A stretch of 64,000 bases of DNA from Streptomyces sp. NBC_01276 (lineage in GTDB: Bacteria > Actinomycetota > Actinomycetes > Streptomycetales > Streptomycetaceae): NCBI RefSeq assembly GCF_041435355.1, contig NZ_CP108442.1, positions 62,001 to 126,000 of the forward strand, given 5' to 3'. The notes under the pieces were generated by a model, which ran no database searches, was not told the origin of the DNA, and was given only the letters and a program-made list of their open reading frames with translations. Every line of letters starts with the position of its first letter. Positions within the stretch are counted from its first letter, which is position 1. The translations under genes and the position numbers were made by a program. This document shows, one piece after another, positions 52,801 through 64,000 of this stretch.

Positions 52801-55097
52801 GCCTTCGTCCTGCGGCCGTCGGCCGCGAGCCGGCCCGCGACCGCGGCGACCGTGTCCTCGGCGCCCGACACCACCACGGCCGACGGGCCGTTGACGGCGG
52901 CGATGTCCGCACGGTCTTCCTGCCCGGCGAGGAGGTCCCGTACCTCTTCCTCCGAGGCCTCCACGGCCACCATCACGCCGCCCGTCGGGAGGGCCTGCAT
53001 CAGCCGGCCGCGCGCCGCCACGAGCCGCGCCGCGTCGTCGAGGGAGAACACACCCGCCACGTGCGCGGCGGCGAACTCGCCCACCGAATGCCCGGCCACG
53101 AAGTCCGGCCGGACGCCCCAGGACTCCATCAGCCGGAACAGGGCCACTTCGATGGCGAACAGCGCCGGCTGCGCCTGGCCCGTCTGGTCCAGCGGCTCCG
53201 CGTCGGCTCCGAACACCACGTCCCGCACGGGCCGTTCGAGGTGGGCGTCCAGTGCGGAGCAGGCGGCGTCGAAGGCCTCCGCGAACACAGGGAAGGTTGC
53301 GTAGAGTTCACGCCCCATCCCGAGCCGCTGGCTCCCCTGCCCCGAGAACAGGAACGCCACCTTCTTCTTCCGGGCCGCCGTGCCGTCGAAGACGTGGCCC
53401 GTCGGCTCGTGGCGGGCGAAGGACGCGAGGGCGGTGAGCAGTTCGTCGCGGTCCCGGCCCACCACGGCGGCGCGGTGCGGCAGTCCGGCCCGCTTCGTCG
53501 CCAGCGCGCGGGCGATGTCGGCCGGCGGGGTCCGCGGGTGTTCGCGCACGTAGGCGAGGAGTCGCCGGGCCTGTTCGGGCAGCGCCTCGGCGCTGCGGGC
53601 CGAGAGCGGCCACAGGAGGGGGGTCCGGGCGGGCGCCGCGGGCTCGGGAGCCGCCACCCCGTCCGCCGCTTCGGGAGCGGGTTCGGGAGCCGGTTCGGGA
53701 GCCGGTTCGGGGGCGGGTTCCTCCAGGACGACGTGCGCGTTGGTGCCGCTGACCCCGAACGAGGAGACCCCGGCCCGGCGCGGCCCCTCCCCCTCCGGCC
53801 AGTCGACCGGCTCCGTCAGCAGCCGGACGGCGCCCGCCGACCAGTCCACGTGCGGCGAGGGCTCGTCGAGGTGCAGGGTGCCCGGAAGCACCCCGTGGTG
53901 CAGGGCCATGACCATCTTGATGACGCCGGCAACCCCCGCCGCGGCCTGGGTGTGGCCGATGTTCGACTTGAGCGCACCGAGCAGCAGCGGCCGCCCGGCC
54001 GGCCGGTCCTGGCCGTACGTGGCGAGGAGCGCCTGGGCTTCGATCGGGTCGCCGAGCGAGGTGCCGGTGCCGTGCGCCTCGACGGCGTCCACGTCCGCCC
54101 CGGTCAGGCCGGCGTTGGCCAGTGCCTGGCGGATGACCTTCTGCTGCGCGGGGCCGCTGGGGGCGGTGAGGCCGTTGGAGGCGCCGTCCTGGTTGACGGC
54201 GCTGCCCCGGACCACGGCCAGAACGCGATGGCCGTTGCGGCGGGCGTCCGAGAGACGCTCCACGAGCAGCATGCCGACGCCCTCGGACCAGCCCGTGCCG
54301 TCGGCCGCGGCCGAGAACGGCTTGCACCGGCCGTCGGCGGCCAGCCCGCGCTGCCGGCTGAACTCCATGAACGCGCCGGGGGTGGACATCACCGTCACAC
54401 CGCTGACCAGGGCCAGTGAGCATTCGTCCTTGCGGAGCGCCTGGGCGGCGAGGTGCAGGGCGACGAGCGAGGACGAGCACGCCGTGTCGACCGTGACGGC
54501 GGGCCCCTCGAAGCCGAAGGTGTAGGCGAGGCGTCCGGAGATGACGGCGGCGGCGTTGCCCGTGCCCAGGTATCCGTCGAAGTCCTCCGGGGAGGTGGAC
54601 AGCCGTGCGTAGTCCTGGCCGTTGGTGCCGGCGAAGACTCCGGTGCGGCTGCCGCGCAGTGCGCCCGGGTCGATGCCGGCCCGCTCGAACGCCTCCCAGG
54701 CGGTCTCCAGGAGGAGCCGCTGCTGCGGGTCCATCATCAGCGCCTCGCGCGGCGAGATGCCGAAGAACCCGGCGTCGAAATCGGCGACGCCGTCGAGGAA
54801 TCCGCCGTGCCGTACGTAGCAGGTGCCCGCGTGGTCCGGGTCGGGGTCGTACAGGGCGTCCAGGTCCCAGCCGCGGTCGGCGGGGAAGCCGGATATCGCG
54901 TCGCCGCCGTCGGCCACCAGCCGCCACAGTTCCTCGGGCGAGGTCACCCCGCCGGGGAAACGGCAGCTCATCGCGACGATGGCGATGGGCTCGTGGGAGT
55001 CGGAGGTCAGTTTCCGGTTCTGCCGGCGCAGCCGCTCGGTCTCCTGAAGGGAGGCCCGCAGTGCCTGAACGATCTTGTCGTTCGATGTGGTCATCAT
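43815..55097 (-). CDS. Type I PKS, two modules (KS-AT-KR-ACP-KS-AT-DH-ER-KR-ACP)
   Basis: A 3760-residue synthase. N-terminal docking peptide [22 protein letters not shown]1 (Cys207); AT1 (Ser671, HAFH, malonyl type); KR1 (Tyr1367, GVWGAAGQ, A-type); ACP1 (Ser1545); KS2 (Cys1782); AT2 (Ser2234, HAFH, malonyl type). DH has His2539 in [10 protein letters not shown] and Asp2710 in [12 protein letters not shown] (about 3000-3300) has [20 protein letters not shown] for NADPH. KR2 (Tyr3458) has an LDD motif, so B-type. ACP2 is Ser3629, and the C-terminal docking segment ends [14 protein letters not shown]. Module two reduces its beta-carbon fully to CH2. The ATG at 55097 is followed by a second ATG at 55094 with slightly better spacing to GGAG. 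An EPAP repeat lies in the KS1-AT1 linker. The upstream PKS gene ends 23 bases away. Confidence 0.95.
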   Translation of the reverse strand: MMTTSNDKIVQALRASLQETERLRRQNRKLTSDSHEPIAIVAMSCRFPGGVTSPEELWRLVADGGDAISGFPADRGWDLDALYDPDPDHAGTCYVRHGGFLDGVADFDAGFFGISPREALMMDPQQRLLLETAWEAFERAGIDPGALRGSRTGVFAGTNGQDYARLSTSPEDFDGYLGTGNAAAVISGRLAYTFGFEGPAVTVDTACSSSLVALHLAAQALRKDECSLALVSGVTVMSTPGAFMEFSRQRGLAADGRCKPFSAAADGTGWSEGVGMLLVERLSDARRNGHRVLAVVRGSAVNQDGASNGLTAPSGPAQQKVIRQALANAGLTGADVDAVEAHGTGTSLGDPIEAQALLATYGQDRPAGRPLLLGALKSNIGHTQAAAGVAGVIKMVMALHHGVLPGTLHLDEPSPHVDWSAGAVRLLTEPVDWPEGEGPRRAGVSSFGVSGTNAHVVLEEPAPEPAPEPAPEPAPEAADGVAAPEPAAPARTPLLWPLSARSAEALPEQARRLLAYVREHPRTPPADIARALATKRAGLPHRAAVVGRDRDELLTALASFARHEPTGHVFDGTAARKKKVAFLFSGQGSQRLGMGRELYATFPVFAEAFDAACSALDAHLERPVRDVVFGADAEPLDQTGQAQPALFAIEVALFRLMESWGVRPDFVAGHSVGEFAAAHVAGVFSLDDAARLVAARGRLMQALPTGGVMVAVEASEEEVRDLLAGQEDRADIAAVNGPSAVVVSGAEDTVAAVAGRLAADGRRTKALTVSHAFHSPLMDPMLDDFRKVAEEVTFSEPDIAVVSTVTGRPMTTAEATRAEYWVRQVRRAVRFADAVGALSDAGASVFLEIGPGGVLTALARDLLDTQTAVTLPVLRTDRPEDLAVASALARLHVHGITPDWNALLGAPSPVLPDLPTYAFQRRRYWLEGTAFSAKRTETGAADPVEAGFWQAVESADLEAFAQRLDLADDAPLSAVLPALTLWRRRHRERSTLDGLRYCTVWKPAATAATEIRLPGTWLVVLPAGHPADDPWAAAALRALRDHGARVRTVPVEPGTVRADLADLLRTAVDGGTVAGVLSLLAVDERPHPVHTALPEGLAATLALVQALDDATLGAPLWCATRGAVSTGPSDPLRSPLQAQVWALGRTAALEHSASWGGMLDLPDVLDDRAARRFAGALAGAHAAEDQLAVRAAGVFVRRLHRSPRTDAGPHGTTAGWQPRGTVLITGGTGALGAHVARWLADAGAAHLVLTSRRGAAAAGAEALRAELEERGAQVTIEACDIADRTAVARLLDGLPGEHPLTAVVHAAGVGTPGMLAETTPERFADVLAAKAAGARHLDDLLGDRPLDAFVLFSSISGVWGAAGQAAYAVANGSLDALAEHRRARGLTATAVAWGPWAGGGMVEDGDAEERLRKRGLPALDPASALAALRGTLDRDETAVTVADVAWDRFAPSFTLLRPSPLIGEVPEAAAALTAAAVTAAAGSAPGGAGRGEQTEFVRRALTLTAPERTRAVLALVRGEAAAVLGHQDTDAVAADRAFRELGFDSLTAVELRNRLNKATGVHLPATLVFDHPSPAVLAAHLLGELTAADTGETAGAPRPPAAARTCGDDEPVAIVAMSCRYPGDVRTPEDLWRLVADGRDAIGGFPTDRGWDLESLYDPDPDRPGTTYAKDGGFLYDAADFDPQFFGISPREALAMDPQQRLLLETSWEAFERAGFDPTSLRGTSTGVFIGSGYQDYAARLLSVPQDLEGYIGTGSSGSVVSGRIAYSLGLEGPTLTVDTACSSSLVALHLAAQALRRGECDLALAGGVTVMSSPNAFIEFSRQRGLAADGRCKSFAAAADGTGWGEGVGLLLVERLSDARRNGHRVLAVVRGSAVNQDGASNGLTAPNGPAQQRVIRQALADAGLAAADVDAVEAHGTGTRLGDPIEAQALLATYGQDRPGDQPLWLGSLKSNIGHTQAAAGVGGIIKMVQAMHHGVLPATLHVDAPTPHVDWAAGSVRLLTSAVDWAADGERTRRAGISSFGVSGTNAHVIIEQAPPQPPAPAGKRPAPGVVPWLLSGTSPEALRDQAERLLAHIEGHPELEPVDVALSLATTRAALEHRAVALGSDREELLPALRALAAPDTAGPAAPALRGTAATDHRTAFLFSGQGSQRPGMGRDLYEAFPVFADAFDAVCAHVDQHLERPLAGVVFGEDADLLDRTGYTQPALFAVEVALFRLVESWGVRPDLLAGHSVGEFAAAHVAGVFSLDDAAALVAARGRLMQALPTGGVMVAVQASEEEVRDLLAGFEDRAGIAAVNGRSAVVVSGAQDAVAAVVERLAADGRKTKALSVSHAFHSPLMDPMLDDFRTTLETVTFDAPAVPVVSTLTGRPVSPEEFCSVEYWVRHVREAVRFGDAVTSLADLGVRTFLEVGPGGVLTAMAQDSLDEHAVTVPLLRTDRAEATAVTTALAHLHVHGTPVDWTAVFAGRGARPVDLPTYAFQRTRYWLDTRPAVGDLASAGLRTADHALLGAAVGLADGEGVVLTGRLSLASHPWLAEHQVMGAVLLPGTALVDLAIRAADETGCDRVDELTLQAPLVLPSRGGVQLQVTVAGPDDTGRRPVRVHSRQDGAGPDEPWSTHAVGVLATEAPAAAPVRPDPAADLSQWPPAGARPVPAEGYYERLTEIGFGYGPVFQGLRAVWQRDGEVFAEVALPQDTPADGFGVHPALLDSALHAVGLGGLLPDTGQGRIPFAWSGVRLDATGATGLRVRLTSPAPDTVSLLVADATGRPVASVESLVLRAVTADRLSTARQAEHQDTLYRMDWRALTPGETGPTTDITRVEDHEGLLALLAAPGAADGLPHTVLMPAPRATGDGTAQDVREVTRQGLEALRTWLGDDRTAHARLVLLTRGAVAPTPGATVTDPAQSALWGLVRSAQSENPARLVLVDTDDPDGHGPSGRALPAALATGEPQFALRDGAAYVPRLARRSPGDSLRPAPGATAWRLTTGATGATGTLDDLALTENPAATAPLGRGQVRIAVRAAGVNFRDALIALGMYPGAATLGSEAAGVVCETGPGVTALAVGDRVFGMVPEAFGPLAVADHRMVARIPHGWTFAEAASVPIVFLTAYYALVDLAGLRAGQTLLVHSAAGGVGMAATQLARHLGAEVYGTAGPGKWAALRADGLDEEHLASSRDLGFEQRFLTATGGRGVDVVLNSLAGEYVDASLRTLTDGGRFLEMGKTDVRDPARVAAGHRGAAYTAFDTIEAGPERIGAMLRELVALFETGALRPLPVTCWDVRRAPDALRHLSQARHVGKLVLTVPAAPDPSGTVLVTGATGALGGLVARHLVDRHGARHLLLAGRRGPAAEGAAALRDDLLARGAETVTVAACDAADRDALAALLAGIPADRPLTAVIHAAGVLDDGLVATLTADRLDAVLRPKVDAALNLHELTRGLDLSEFVLFSSVAATLGSAGQGNYGAANAFLDAFAQRRAAAGLPATALAWGPWADSGMASGMDERGRGRMARSGLVSFRAEEGLALFDAARTGEHAVAVPVRFDTTAPTAGPDSAREVPAVLRGLVRRAARRTAREAVAADGAAALRERLGALSEPERDGVLLDLVRTQVAAVLGIGGPRDVDRNREFKQLGFDSLTSVELRNRLGAATGLRLPATLVFDNPTPAALAERIRLDLVPDRAPAPSALAVFGELERFETALAAVGADDDLVRSRIRARLHGVLAALGDGGAADGAAGGTPPDEASDERLRSATVDDIFALIDQELDGA
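53671..53722 (-). repeat. 12-bp tandem repeat in a KS-AT linker
   Basis: Repeated GTTCGGGAGCCG units encode [15 protein letters not shown] in the first KS-AT linker of the middle PKS. Similar in nature to the EAP repeat in the last PKS, but built from a different unit. Confidence 0.75.
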
Positions 55098-55120
55098 GTG
55101 CTCCGTACTCAGGCCGTTGA

Positions 55121-64000
<8,880 letters not shown>

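Overview
The window is high-GC DNA with Streptomyces-type gene content: modular polyketide synthases, a lanthipeptide cluster, WYL, MarR and TetR regulators, an Eis-type acetyltransferase, GTG starts and GTGA/ATGA start-stop overlaps. I read it as a Streptomyces (or close relative) chromosome segment. The left 33 kb is a mosaic of short operons and decayed genes. The right 31 kb is one polyketide assembly line that runs off the right edge. No rRNA, tRNA, CRISPR array or insertion sequence was recognised.

Left part (1-8.4 kb): a fatty acid desaturase cut by the window edge, a short ribosome hibernation factor, a GAP/Sap-type membrane protein, a broken DUF4239 gene, a WYL regulator convergent with a short-chain dehydrogenase that has a perfect inverted repeat in its promoter, a small membrane protein, and a NarL/DesK-type two-component pair.

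Lanthipeptide cluster (8.4-13.6 kb, minus strand): a class IV (venezuelin-type) set made of the LanL synthetase, a 51-residue precursor too short for ordinary gene calling, an ABC ATPase and an ABC permease. LanL has lyase, kinase and cyclase regions, and its cyclase keeps the Cys...Cys-His zinc ligands that separate class IV from class III. Strong hairpins lie between the precursor gene and the transporter genes.

Accessory region (13.6-33 kb): a patatin-like phospholipase whose paired operators survive although the neighbouring TetR gene is dead; a truncated FAD oxidoreductase; a MarR gene with two related palindromes that also cover an NmrA-type reductase operon; a P-loop kinase; a NUDIX hydrolase; a MurG paralogue; an Eis-type acetyltransferase; remnants of an RpiR regulator and a BadF-type sugar kinase; a nitrate assimilation operon (nasA, an FAD/[2Fe-2S] reductase, and a NirB gene lacking its catalytic half); an orphan cytosolic ligand-binding protein; and a GNAT, a membrane protein and an NAD(P)-binding protein. 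At least seven decayed genes lie in the first 25 kb.

Polyketide region (32.7-64 kb, minus strand): a type II thioesterase and three large PKS genes read right to left. Six modules are visible: KS(partial)-AT-KR-ACP, KS-AT-KR-ACP // KS-AT-KR-ACP, KS-AT-DH-ER-KR-ACP // KS-AT-KR-ACP, KS-AT-KR-ACP-TE. Five AT domains carry malonyl-type motifs and the last a methylmalonyl-type motif. The five reducing-only KRs are A-type and the fully reducing module has a B-type KR. Docking peptides match the gene order. The inferred carboxyl end of the product is a 2-methyl-3,5-dihydroxy unit, a CH2 at C7, and hydroxyls at C9, C11 and C13, released by a macrolactonising-type TE. The loading module and earlier modules lie outside the window.
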